Shown one piece after another: positions 40,772 to 48,839 of a stretch of 51,945 nt of DNA (the stretch's first letter is position 1; each line of letters begins with the position of its first letter). The notes under the pieces are model-generated. The model had not been told where the DNA came from. It was given only the letters and a program-made list of their open reading frames with translations, and ran no database searches. The translations under genes were made by a program, and so were the position numbers. Origin of the DNA: an uncultured Rhodocyclaceae bacterium (GTDB taxonomy: Bacteria > Pseudomonadota > Gammaproteobacteria > Burkholderiales > Rhodocyclaceae); assembly GCA_900549295.1 (NCBI GenBank), contig URNG01000005.1, forward strand, positions 1-51,945. Reading direction: 5' to 3'.

Positions 40772-42757
40772 TTAGCGTTTCCCGGCCAGCAGCGCCTTCA
40801 TGGCATCCAGCCGGGCGTTGCCAGTGGCCTTGTCGGGCAGGACGGCCTGCTTGCCGCCGCTGAAACGGATGTCGTCGCCCATTTCGGCGATGAAGCGCGA
40901 GGCCTCGGCGGGGATCAGATCGCGTCCCTGCTTGCGTTTTTCGCAATAGCTGATGTGCAGGGAGCGTTGCGCGCGGGTGATGCCGACGTACATCAGGCGG
41001 CGCTCTTCCTGTAGTTTTGCCGGATCGAGCGATTCGCGGTGCGGCAGGATGCCTTCTTCCACCCCGACGAGAAAGACGTGCTTGTATTCCAGCCCCTTGG
41101 CGGCGTGCAGGGTGGATAACTGCACGGCGTCGACTTCCTCGCCATTCTGCTTGTCGAGCAGGTTGATGAGGGCGATGCTCTGCACCAGGTCGATCAGGGT
41201 CTTGCCGTCCTCTGCGCCCTTCTTGTTGATCCATTCGGTGAATTCGCAGACGTTGGCCCAGCGGTTGCGGGCGGTGCGCTCTTCCTCGCTGTCGTAGAGA
41301 TAGGTTTCGTAGTCGATGGCAGCGAGCAGGTCGGGCAGAACCTGCTGCGCCGGTTCGCGGGCAGCGCGCGTTTGCAGGCGGGCGATGAACTGGCAGAACT
41401 CGCGCAGCGGCTCCAGCTGGCGGGGTGCGCAGCGCTGCGCGAAGCCCTCTTCGCCGGCCGCCTGAAAGAGCGACACGTGGCGCTCGCCGGCATACTGCCC
41501 GAGCGTTTGCAGGGTGGCCGCGCCGATGCCGCGCCGGGGCGTGGTGGCGGCGCGGATGAAGGCCGGATCGTCGTCCTCGTTGGCGAGCAGGCGCAGGTAG
41601 CAGGTGAGGTCCTTGATTTCCGCCTTGTCGAAAAAGGATTGCCCGCCGGAGAGCAGATAGGGGATTTTCTGGTTGCGCAGCTGCGTTTCGAGCAGACGCG
41701 CCTGATGATTGGAGCGATAGAGAATGGCGTAATCGCGGAATCTGGCGCGCTGCTCGAAGCGGTGGGCTTGCAGTTTCATGACCACGCTCTCGGCCTCGCT
41801 GTCGTTGTCGCGGCAGGCGTTGACCTGGATCGGCTCGCCATGCCCCAGTTCCGACCACAGGGTTTTCTCGAACAGTTTTTCGTTGTGCGCGATGACGTTG
41901 TTGGCGGCCTTGAGAATGCGCACCGTCGAGCGGTAGTTCTGTTCCAGCTTGATGACTTTCAGGCGGGGAAATTCGTCCGGCAGTTTTTTCAGGTTGGCGA
42001 TGTCGGCCCCGCGCCAGCCGTAGATGGCCTGGTCGTCGTCGCCCACGGCGGTGAATTGCTGGCGCACGCCGGTCAGTTGCTTGAGCAGCTGGTACTGGCA
42101 GGCGTTGGTGTCCTGATATTCGTCGATCAGGAGGTAGCGCAGGCGGTTCTGCCATTTCTCGGCAATCTCCGGATGCCGGGTGAAAAGCTGTACCGGCAGG
42201 CCGATCAGATCGTCGAAATCGACCGCCTGATAGGCTTTCAGCGTGGCCTCGTAGCTCAGATAGGCGTTGGCTGCCAGTGTTTCATGCTCGTTGCTGGCGA
42301 TTTGGCGCGCGGCTTCCGGGCTGACCAGGGCGTTTTTCCAGTTGGAAATGAGGGATTGCAGGTGGCGCAGCGTCGATTTATCTACCGTCTTGGCGCAATC
42401 GCCGATGATGCCGGCGCAATCGGCGGCATCGAAGATGGAAAAACGCGGCTTGTAGCCGAGCGCCCTGGCTTCTTCGCGCAGGATGCGCACGCCCAGCGAA
42501 TGGAAGGTGGAAATCTGCAATTCGCCGGCCTGCGCCGAGGGCAGCAGTTTGCCGACGCGCTCCTGCATTTCCCGCGCCGCCTTGTTGGTGAAGGTGATGG
42601 CGGCGATGTTGCGCGCCTGCAAGCCGCAGTTTTCCACCAGATGAGCGATTTTCTGCGTGATGACGCGGGTTTTCCCGGAACCGGCGCCGGCCAGCACCAG
42701 CAGGGGGCCGTCGAGGTATTGAATGGCAGCGCGTTGTTGTGGGTTGAGTCCAGACAT
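40772..42757 (-). CDS. rep: ATP-dependent DNA helicase Rep
   Basis: A 661-aa superfamily-1A 3'-5' helicase that removes proteins ahead of replication forks and helps restart them. Motifs in order: Q-motif MSGLNPQQRAAIQY, Walker A GAGSGKT (23-29), ITFTNKAAREMQER, YLLIDEYQDTN (motif II), VGDDDQAIYGWRGA (III), LEQNYRST (IV), STLHAAKGLEYKHVF (V), and RRLMYVGITRA (VI). The length and GQSFFDKAEIKD favour Rep over UvrD or PcrA. Confidence 0.94.
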   Translation of the reverse strand: MSGLNPQQRAAIQYLDGPLLVLAGAGSGKTRVITQKIAHLVENCGLQARNIAAITFTNKAAREMQERVGKLLPSAQAGELQISTFHSLGVRILREEARALGYKPRFSIFDAADCAGIIGDCAKTVDKSTLRHLQSLISNWKNALVSPEAARQIASNEHETLAANAYLSYEATLKAYQAVDFDDLIGLPVQLFTRHPEIAEKWQNRLRYLLIDEYQDTNACQYQLLKQLTGVRQQFTAVGDDDQAIYGWRGADIANLKKLPDEFPRLKVIKLEQNYRSTVRILKAANNVIAHNEKLFEKTLWSELGHGEPIQVNACRDNDSEAESVVMKLQAHRFEQRARFRDYAILYRSNHQARLLETQLRNQKIPYLLSGGQSFFDKAEIKDLTCYLRLLANEDDDPAFIRAATTPRRGIGAATLQTLGQYAGERHVSLFQAAGEEGFAQRCAPRQLEPLREFCQFIARLQTRAAREPAQQVLPDLLAAIDYETYLYDSEEERTARNRWANVCEFTEWINKKGAEDGKTLIDLVQSIALINLLDKQNGEEVDAVQLSTLHAAKGLEYKHVFLVGVEEGILPHRESLDPAKLQEERRLMYVGITRAQRSLHISYCEKRKQGRDLIPAEASRFIAEMGDDIRFSGGKQAVLPDKATGNARLDAMKALLAGKR

Positions 42758-42766
42758 GAGCGGCAG

Positions 42767-42794
42767 AAAAATAAAACCCGGCAGGAAAGCCGGG
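42767..42794 (-). terminator. Intrinsic terminator between the coiled-coil gene and rep
   Basis: Read leftward: CCCGGC (42794-42789), a 6-nt loop, GCCGGG (42782-42777), then TTTTATTTTT. It ends the transcript of the 105-aa gene and overlaps the rep leader just before its start codon. Confidence 0.8.
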
Positions 42795-42823
42795 TGGGTG
42801 CCGATTCTAGCGCATTCAGCGGT

Positions 42824-43141
42824 TCAGATGCTCTCGTCGATCTGGCCGGGACGGCGTCCCCGGGTATCCATCGCCCGCAGAAGATCGTGGAGGTTCTTGC
42901 GCTCAAGCAACTCGTTCGCCAGCTGCTTCGCCTCCTGCTGACGCCGTTCGATACCTTGATAAGGGCCGATGGCCTTGGGATCGATCAGGGCGAGTTCTTG
43001 TTGCAGCGAGCGTTCACGCTCGTTGCTGGCCGCTTCCATCGCTTCGACCCTGCGCACGCTTTGCGCCTGCGCCAGCAGCGCCCGTCCGACGGCCTCGGCG
43101 CTGTGCCGTTGCGTCGTCGAAACAAGTCGGGATGTTTTCAT
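42824..43141 (-). CDS. Small coiled-coil protein, unknown function
   Basis: A 105-aa, highly charged, Glu/Arg/Gln-rich protein predicted to be almost entirely helical (AEAVGRALLAQAQSVRRVEAM, then ERRQQEAKQLANELLERKN). It has no signal peptide, membrane segment or cysteine. I do not recognise a family. Translation is well supported: AGGAGG lies seven bases before the ATG (43139-43141). That ribosome site sits at the top of a perfect hairpin, so initiation is probably regulated. An intrinsic terminator follows. Confidence 0.65.
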   Translation of the reverse strand: MKTSRLVSTTQRHSAEAVGRALLAQAQSVRRVEAMEAASNERERSLQQELALIDPKAIGPYQGIERRQQEAKQLANELLERKNLHDLLRAMDTRGRRPGQIDESI

Positions 43142-43163
43142 GACCGGACCTCCTGGTCCGGTC
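43142..43163 (-). promoter_or_regulatory. Hairpin presenting the Shine-Dalgarno in its loop
   Basis: On the minus strand GACCGGACC-AGGA-GGTCCGGTC forms a perfect 9-bp GC-rich stem with AGGA as the tetraloop, ending on the base before the ATG. The loop plus the top pair is the AGGAGG ribosome site. A GGA in a hairpin loop over the ribosome site is what CsrA/RsmA-type repressors bind. A thermosensor or simple occlusion are alternatives. Confidence 0.55.
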
Positions 43164-43213
43164 TACGTCAGGCTGGCGCAAAAACTTTAATTCGCTCAAG
43201 CGCTTACTGTGGT

Positions 43214-43900
43214 TTACAGCGCGCCGAAAACTTTTTTCAGAATCGCGCTGCCAGCTTCCAGCGGGTTGCTGCGCAGTTTTTTCTCTTCTTCGGCGATCAT
43301 CAGAAACAGACCGTCCATCGCTTTTTGCGTGACGTAGTTGTCGATGTCAGCGTCTTTTTTGTCGATCAAGCCCATGCTGGCAGCCTTGCCAGCAAATTTG
43401 TTGTACTGCTCGGCCAGTTGCAGTTTGGCGGTGGCGGTTTTGACGATGGGCAGGAATTTGCTCGTCAATTGCTCGCTGGAAGATCGCTGGAAGTATTGCG
43501 TCACGCTGTCGTCGCCGCCGGTGAGGATGGCTTTGGCGTCCTGCAGGGTCATCTTGCGGATCGAATCGGAAAGAATCGGCATGGCCTCGGCGACGGCGTT
43601 CTCGGCGGCGTGGTTCATGGTGTCGACCAGTTGATCGGCCTGCTTGCCCATGCCGAACATGCGCAGGCCGGATTCGGCCTTTTGCAGGTAGCCGGGAAGC
43701 GGAATTTTTACCTTTTCGTTGCCGAGAAAACCGTTGCTCTTGCCCAGGGAACTGACGGCGAATTCAGCGCCTTTGGCGAGCGCCTCGCGCACGCCGGAAC
43801 CGGCGTCGGCATTGGTGATGGATTCCAGACCGGCATGCGCCTGCGCAACCAGGAAACCGGCGAGCAACGGGAGCAGAAAGCGGGAAAAGTGTTTGAACAT
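43214..43900 (-). CDS. DUF4197 exported protein
   Basis: A 228-aa protein with a signal peptide (MFKHFSRFLLPLLAGFLVAQAHA, cleavage near residue 23) and a helical DUF4197 domain (VREALAKGAEFAVSSLGKSNGFLGN..., KIPLP, LQDAKAILTGGDDSVTQYF). The family is periplasmic and of unknown function in many proteobacteria. A strong ribosome site (AAGGAG) precedes the ATG. It is 17 bp after pilU on the same strand, so it may be transcribed with pilT-pilU. Confidence 0.85.
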   Translation of the reverse strand: MFKHFSRFLLPLLAGFLVAQAHAGLESITNADAGSGVREALAKGAEFAVSSLGKSNGFLGNEKVKIPLPGYLQKAESGLRMFGMGKQADQLVDTMNHAAENAVAEAMPILSDSIRKMTLQDAKAILTGGDDSVTQYFQRSSSEQLTSKFLPIVKTATAKLQLAEQYNKFAGKAASMGLIDKKDADIDNYVTQKAMDGLFLMIAEEEKKLRSNPLEAGSAILKKVFGAL

Positions 43901-43917
43901 GGTGACTCCTTGGTGTC

Positions 43918-45054
43918 TTAAACGATGTCGAGATGGCCGATGCCGGCGGCGAGGTCGCGCCCTTGCGATTCCTTGGCGTTGAGCTTGATCTGCAGGCGCA
44001 GGTCGTTCAGCGAATCGGCGTTGCGCAGCGCGTCTTCGTAGCTGATGCGGCCAGCGTCATACAGATCGAACAGCGCCTGGTCGAAGGTCTGCATGCCCAG
44101 TTCGCGCGACTTTTTCATGATTTCCTTGATTTCATGCACTTCGCCCTTGAAGATCAGTTCGGAAATAAGCGGCGAGTTGAGCATGATTTCGATCGCCGGC
44201 AAGCGCCCCTTGCCATCCCTCTTCGGCAGCAGCCGCTGCGACACCAGTGCGCGCAAATTGAGCGACAGATCCATCAGCAACTGGTGCCGGCGCTCTTCCG
44301 GGAAGAAGTTGATGATGCGGTCGATGGCCTGGTTGGTGCTGTTGGCGTGCAGCGTCGCCAGCGCCAGGTGGCCGGTTTCGGCGAAGGCGATGGCGTAATC
44401 CATGGTTTCGCGGTCGCGGATCTCGCCCATGAGGATGACGTCCGGCGCCTGGCGCAGCGTGTTTTTCAGCGCCGGCCCCCAATCGTCGGTATCGACGCCG
44501 ACTTCGCGCTGCGTGACGATGCAGTTCTTGTGCTCGTGCACGTATTCGATTGGGTCTTCGATGGTGATGATGTGGCCGTAGGAGTTTTCGTTGCGGTAAT
44601 CGACCAGCGCCGCCAGCGAGGTGGTCTTGCCGGTGCCGGTGCCGCCGACGAAGATCATCAGGCCGCGCTTGGTCATCGCCAAGTCCTTGAGCACTGGCGG
44701 CAGGCCCAGATCGTCCAGGGTCGGGATGGTCATGTTGATGGTGCGGCAGACCAGGGCGACGCGGCCTTGCTGGATCAGCGCATTGGCGCGGAAACGGCCG
44801 ATGCCGGAAGGTGAAATGGCAAAGTTGCACTCGCGCGTCGATTCAAATTCTGCCGCCTGCCGGTCGTTCATGATGGCGCGGGCAAGCTCGGCGGTGTGCT
44901 GCGAGTTGAGGATCTGATTCGATACCGGGGTGATTTTTCCATCGACCTTGATGGCCGGCGGGAAGCCGGCGGTGATGAAGAGGTCCGAACCGCGCTTCTG
45001 CGTCATCAGCCGCAGAAGATCGTGCATGAATTTCATCGCCTGATCGCGTTCCAT
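43918..45054 (-). CDS. pilU: Type IV pilus retraction ATPase PilU
   Basis: A 378-aa hexameric AAA+ motor that assists PilT in pilus retraction. It has Walker A GGTGTGKTT near residues 136-144, the Asp-box/Walker B region VILMGEIRDRETM and the His-box HLALATLHANST. Compared with PilT it has a longer C-terminus (QIKLNAKESQGRDLAAGIGH), as PilU does. It follows pilT by 31 bp on the same strand. Confidence 0.94.
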   Translation of the reverse strand: MERDQAMKFMHDLLRLMTQKRGSDLFITAGFPPAIKVDGKITPVSNQILNSQHTAELARAIMNDRQAAEFESTRECNFAISPSGIGRFRANALIQQGRVALVCRTINMTIPTLDDLGLPPVLKDLAMTKRGLMIFVGGTGTGKTTSLAALVDYRNENSYGHIITIEDPIEYVHEHKNCIVTQREVGVDTDDWGPALKNTLRQAPDVILMGEIRDRETMDYAIAFAETGHLALATLHANSTNQAIDRIINFFPEERRHQLLMDLSLNLRALVSQRLLPKRDGKGRLPAIEIMLNSPLISELIFKGEVHEIKEIMKKSRELGMQTFDQALFDLYDAGRISYEDALRNADSLNDLRLQIKLNAKESQGRDLAAGIGHLDIV

Positions 45055-45085
45055 GTGTTTCTCCGTAGTGTGTGGGCAGCCCGGC

Positions 45086-46129
45086 TCAGGCCGGGAAAGC
45101 GTCCTTGTTGGCGGCGCGCAGGCGGGCTTCGCTGCTGGATACGATGTTGCGCCGCACCATGTCGACCAGGCATTGATCCAGCGTCTGCATGCCCAGCGCC
45201 TGCCCGGTCTGGATGGCGGAATACATCTGCGCCACCTTGTTTTCGCGGATCAGGTTGCGGATGGCCGGGGTGCCGATCATGATTTCGTGCGCCGCGGCGC
45301 GGCCCTGGCCGTCCTTGGTCTTGAGCAGGGTCTGCGAGATGACGGCGCGCAGGGATTCGGAGAGCATGGCGCGCACCATGTCCTTTTCTTCCGCCGGGAA
45401 AACGTCCACCACGCGGTCGATGGTCTTTGCCGCTGACGAGGTGTGCAGGGTGCCAAACACCAAGTGGCCGGTTTCGGCGGCGGTCAGCGCGAGACGGATG
45501 GTTTCCAGGTCGCGCAACTCGCCGACCAGGATCACGTCCGGGTCTTCGCGCAGCGCCGAGCGCAGGGCGTTGGAGAAGGACAGCGTCTGCGGCCCGACTT
45601 CGCGCTGGTTGATGAGGCATTTTTTCGATTCATGCACGAATTCGATCGGGTCCTCGATGGTGAGGATGTGCGCGTAATCGTTTTCGTTGACGTGGTTCAC
45701 CATCGCCGCCAAAGTGGTCGATTTGCCGGAGCCGGTCGGGCCGGTGACGAGCACGATGCCGCGCGGATATTCGGCGATCTCGCGGAAGATTTTCGGGCAG
45801 TTGAGTTCTTCCAGGGTCAGCACCTTGGTCGGAATCGTCCGGAACACCGCCGCCGCGCCGCGCTGCTGGTTGAAGGCATTGACCCGGAAACGCGCTAGGT
45901 TGGGGATTTCAAAAGAAAAGTCGCACTCCAGGGTTTCTTCGAACACCTTGCGCTGCGCGTCGTTCATGATGTCGTACACCATGCCGTGCACGTCCTTGTG
46001 CTCCATCGGCGGCAGGTTGATGCGGCGTACGTCGCCGTGCACGCGGATCATCGGCGGCAGGCCCGAAGACAGGTGAAGGTCAGATGCCTTGTTCTTGACG
46101 CTGAAGGCCAGGAGTTCAGTAATGTCCAT
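45086..46129 (-). CDS. pilT: Type IV pilus retraction ATPase PilT
   Basis: A 347-aa motor that depolymerises type IV pili for twitching and DNA uptake. Walker A is GPTGSGKST near 129-137, Walker B VILVGELRDLETI, and the His-box HLVFGTLHTSSA. The retraction-specific AIRNLIRENK motif near 285-294 identifies PilT rather than PilB. It is divergent from yggS, the normal betaproteobacterial layout. Confidence 0.96.
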   Translation of the reverse strand: MDITELLAFSVKNKASDLHLSSGLPPMIRVHGDVRRINLPPMEHKDVHGMVYDIMNDAQRKVFEETLECDFSFEIPNLARFRVNAFNQQRGAAAVFRTIPTKVLTLEELNCPKIFREIAEYPRGIVLVTGPTGSGKSTTLAAMVNHVNENDYAHILTIEDPIEFVHESKKCLINQREVGPQTLSFSNALRSALREDPDVILVGELRDLETIRLALTAAETGHLVFGTLHTSSAAKTIDRVVDVFPAEEKDMVRAMLSESLRAVISQTLLKTKDGQGRAAAHEIMIGTPAIRNLIRENKVAQMYSAIQTGQALGMQTLDQCLVDMVRRNIVSSSEARLRAANKDAFPA

Positions 46130-46180
46130 GCAGAGATTCCCCGATTTACGTGCAAAGTGCGTGCGCCTAGCGCGGTTGTG

Positions 46181-46186
46181 TATACT
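46181..46186 (+). promoter_or_regulatory. Probable -10 element for yggS-proC-yggT-yggU
   Basis: TATACT at 46181-46186, 30 bp before the yggS start, in the short pilT/yggS divergent region. No convincing -35 is seen. Confidence 0.4.
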
Positions 46187-46215
46187 TTTCGCCTGAAAAG
46201 AATTCCCAATGGATT

Positions 46216-46926
46216 ATGAGTGCAATCGCCGACAAGCTGCAAGCCGTACACCAGCGTATCGCCGCCGCCGCCCATGCCGCCGGTCGTTCGCCGGACAGCG
46301 TGCGTCTGCTGGCCGTCAGCAAAACCAAACCGCTGGCAGCAATTGAAGCTGCCATGCTCGCCGGGCAAACCGACTTTGCGGAAAACTATGTGCAGGAAGG
46401 GCTGGAGAAATGTCTGGCGCTCAAACACTGCGCGTCAAAATCCAATGGCATTTTAACATGGCATTTCATCGGCCCTTTGCAAAGCAACAAGAGCCGCGCC
46501 GTTGCTGAACATTTCGACTGGGTGCACAGTGTTGATCGTCTGCGTCTGGCGCAGCGGCTGTCCGAGCAACGCCCGCCCGAATTGCCGCCCCTGAACGTCT
46601 GCGTGCAGGTCAATATTTCCGCCGAGGCAAGTAAAAGCGGCTGCACGCCGGAAGGAGCGGGCGCGCTGTGTGCGGTGATTGCCGCCTTGCCCCGCCTGCA
46701 ATTGCGCGGTTTGATGGCGATTCCGGAACCGAGCGCCGAGCCGCAGCAACAACGAGCCGCCTTTCGGGCGCTGCGCGAACTGGCGGCAACGATTGCGCAA
46801 ACAAAAACCTTGCCGCTCGATACCCTGTCCATGGGCATGAGCGACGATCTCGAAGCGGCGATTGCCGAAGGCGCAACGATGGTGCGCGTTGGCAGCGCGA
46901 TTTTTGGTGAAAGAAACGACACATGA
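46216..46926 (+). CDS. yggS: Pyridoxal-phosphate homeostasis protein (YggS/PLPBP)
   Basis: A 236-aa single-domain PLP-binding TIM barrel. The PLP lysine is Lys36 in LLAVSKTKP, and MGMSDDLEAAIAEGATMVRVGSAIFG near the C-terminus binds the phosphate. It buffers cellular PLP and is not an enzyme with a known reaction. Its stop overlaps the proC start by 4 bp (ATGA). Confidence 0.95.
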   Translation: MSAIADKLQAVHQRIAAAAHAAGRSPDSVRLLAVSKTKPLAAIEAAMLAGQTDFAENYVQEGLEKCLALKHCASKSNGILTWHFIGPLQSNKSRAVAEHFDWVHSVDRLRLAQRLSEQRPPELPPLNVCVQVNISAEASKSGCTPEGAGALCAVIAALPRLQLRGLMAIPEPSAEPQQQRAAFRALRELAATIAQTKTLPLDTLSMGMSDDLEAAIAEGATMVRVGSAIFGERNDT

Positions 46927-47735
46927 ACATTCTTTTTCTCGGTGGCGGCAACATGGCGCATGCCCTGATCGGCGGCATGCTCGACAAGGGGATCGCCGCC
47001 AGTGACATTCACGTCATCGACCCCGGCAGCGAAGCGCGCGAGCGCCTGAGCAGAATCTACGGCGTGCCGACTTACGCCAGCTCGGTAGAGGCACCGGCTG
47101 CGCCCGACGTATTGCTCCTGGCGGTCAAGCCGCAACAGACGCGGGACGCCCTGCTGCCGCTGCGTGACCGCCTGGGCAAGGCGCTGGTCATCAGCATTGC
47201 CGCCGGACTCGACCTTGCCACGCTGGCGCGCTGGCTGGGCGATCACCAGAATCTGGTGCGTGCCATGCCGAACACGCCGGCCCTGGTCGGTGCCGGCATG
47301 ACGGGTTTGTGCGCGACGGCTGCCGTCGATGCCGCCGGACGGGCGCTGGCCGAGCAACTGCTGCAAAGCGTGGGCGGCACGCTGTGGGTGACGGATGAGC
47401 GGCTGATGGACGCTGTCACCGCCATCTCCGGCAGCGGCCCGGCCTACGTGTTCCTGTTCATCGAAGCCTTGCAGCAGGCGGCGCAGGAACTGGGCCTGTC
47501 GGCGGAACAAGGCCGGCAACTGGCGGTGGCGACCGTGCAGGGCGCGGGCGCGCTCGCGGCGGGGAGCGCGGATTCCGTTTCCCTCTTGCGCGAGCGGGTG
47601 ACTTCAAAAGGCGGCACCACGGCAGCGGCGCTGGAGGTCATGCAGGCGAGAGAGGTGCCGGCAGGCATCGTCGCCGGCTGCCACGCGGCGGCGGCGCGCG
47701 GTGCCGAACTGGGCAAATTGCTGGGGGCGGATTGA
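46923..47735 (+). CDS. proC: Pyrroline-5-carboxylate reductase
   Basis: A 270-aa enzyme for the last step of proline synthesis, reducing pyrroline-5-carboxylate with NAD(P)H. It has the N-terminal Rossmann motif FLGGGNMAHALIGGM, then VRAMPNTPALVGAGMTGL and the C-terminal signature AISGSGPAYVFLFIEAL. The stop overlaps the yggT start by one base (TGATG). Confidence 0.96.
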   Translation: MNILFLGGGNMAHALIGGMLDKGIAASDIHVIDPGSEARERLSRIYGVPTYASSVEAPAAPDVLLLAVKPQQTRDALLPLRDRLGKALVISIAAGLDLATLARWLGDHQNLVRAMPNTPALVGAGMTGLCATAAVDAAGRALAEQLLQSVGGTLWVTDERLMDAVTAISGSGPAYVFLFIEALQQAAQELGLSAEQGRQLAVATVQGAGALAAGSADSVSLLRERVTSKGGTTAAALEVMQAREVPAGIVAGCHAAAARGAELGKLLGAD

Positions 47736-48262
47736 TGCAGGCACTGTCTTTTCTGTTCAACGTGCTGGCCGGCTTCTTCACCTTCCTGTTTCTCCTGCGC
47801 TTTTTCATGCAATGGCAGCGGGTGTCCTTTGCCGGCCAGCTCGGCGGTTTCGTCGTCACCACCACCAACTGGGCGGTCAAACCCCTGCGCCGTCTGATTC
47901 CGGGCTGGCGCGGGCTGGATTGGGCGAGTCTGCTGGCCGCCTTCGGCACCCAACTGGCCTTGACCTTCCTGTTGCTGATCCTGAGCGGTGCGGGTGAAAT
48001 GATCCTCGGCAATCTGCCTCTGCTGCTGCTCGCCGCCGGACGCGGCCTGCTGCGGCTGGTGATCTACGTTTTCATCGGAGCGCTCATCGTGCAAGCCGTG
48101 CTGTCCTGGGTGAACCCCTACTCGCCGCTGGCCCCCGTGGTGCGGCAACTCACCCGCCCGCTGCTGGCCCCTTTGCAGCGTGTCATCCCGGTGATTTCCG
48201 GCGTCGATCTTTCCCTGCTGGTAGCGATCCTGCTGCTGCAAATGCTCCTGATGTACGTTTGA
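47735..48262 (+). CDS. yggT: YggT-family integral membrane protein
   Basis: A 175-aa protein with two YggT repeats: hydrophobic helices at about 4-25, 62-83, 90-120 and 150-175, with conserved NWAVKPLRRLIPG and NPYSPLAPVVRQLTRPLLAPLQRVIP turns. The family is linked to osmotic/K+ stress tolerance and is regularly placed after proC. Start ATG at 47735. Confidence 0.92.
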   Translation: MQALSFLFNVLAGFFTFLFLLRFFMQWQRVSFAGQLGGFVVTTTNWAVKPLRRLIPGWRGLDWASLLAAFGTQLALTFLLLILSGAGEMILGNLPLLLLAAGRGLLRLVIYVFIGALIVQAVLSWVNPYSPLAPVVRQLTRPLLAPLQRVIPVISGVDLSLLVAILLLQMLLMYV

Positions 48263-48265
48263 CGC

Positions 48266-48553
48266 ATGCCCTGGTTCCGTTTGACGGCAACGGGCAGCGC
48301 CCTGCTCAGCCTGCACATTCAGCCGGGCGCAAAGAAAAGCGAATGCGTCGGCCTGCACGGCGAAGCCTTGAAAATCCGCCTCGCCGCGCCGCCGGTCGAC
48401 GGCAAGGCCAACGAAGCCCTGCTGCGCTTTCTGGCGCAACGGCTGGACATTCCGCGCCAGCGGATCAACCTCAAGAGCGGGCAGACTTCCCGCCAGAAGG
48501 TGGTGGAGGTTAGCGGGGTGGATGCTGAGAAACTGGCTGTGCTGCTTGCTTGA
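48266..48553 (+). CDS. yggU: YggU-family (DUF167) protein
   Basis: A 95-aa small alpha/beta protein with the DUF167 pattern: LHIQPGAKKSECVGLHG, LKIRLAAPPVDGKANEALLRFLA and INLKSGQTSRQKVVEVSG. It is conserved but of unknown biochemical role. It lies 3 bp after yggT and is the last core gene before the integron cassettes. Confidence 0.92.
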   Translation: MPWFRLTATGSALLSLHIQPGAKKSECVGLHGEALKIRLAAPPVDGKANEALLRFLAQRLDIPRQRINLKSGQTSRQKVVEVSGVDAEKLAVLLA

Positions 48554-48770
48554 AGGCGGAGCTGTGCACCTGCAAGGTGCAGCTAATTTCAGGAGGGATT
48601 ACCGGTTAGCGGCTGACACTAAACCGCTTTTGGCACAAAGTTTCTGGCTCACGACCCAAACAAAACTTGTTCTGCGCCAGAGAAACCAGGGAGGGGGGTT
48701 TTGACCGTATAAGTCTGCCCAAGTTTGAAAGGATGATATCTCCAAGTACGCCCAGATAAAACTATTGGGC
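48554..48770. other. Junction between core genome and cassette array
   Basis: This stretch of 217 bp between yggU and the first attC has no credible ORF. A short inverted repeat (GCACC at 48566-48570, GGTGC at 48576-48580) may be a weak terminator for the yggS operon. A GGTTAGCGG at 48603-48611 looks like a stray attC core and could be a remnant, but no partner site is visible. Confidence 0.4.
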
Positions 48771-48839
48771 ACCTAACGTTTGAATTCACCGGCCTTGCGC
48801 GGCTTTATACGCAAGGTCCGGTGGAATGATAGGTTAGGC
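48771..48839 (-). repeat. attC site 1 (69 bp)
   Basis: Cores ACCTAAC (48771-48777) and GTTAGGC (48833-48839), with the inner palindrome CCGGCCTTGCG / CGCAAGGTCCGG. It is the terminal attC of the array. The stop codon of the 258-aa cassette gene lies inside its right core. Confidence 0.88.

Noticed and set aside
40767..42155. 462-aa ORF within rep
   Set aside because: Shadow in another frame of the clearly identified Rep helicase.
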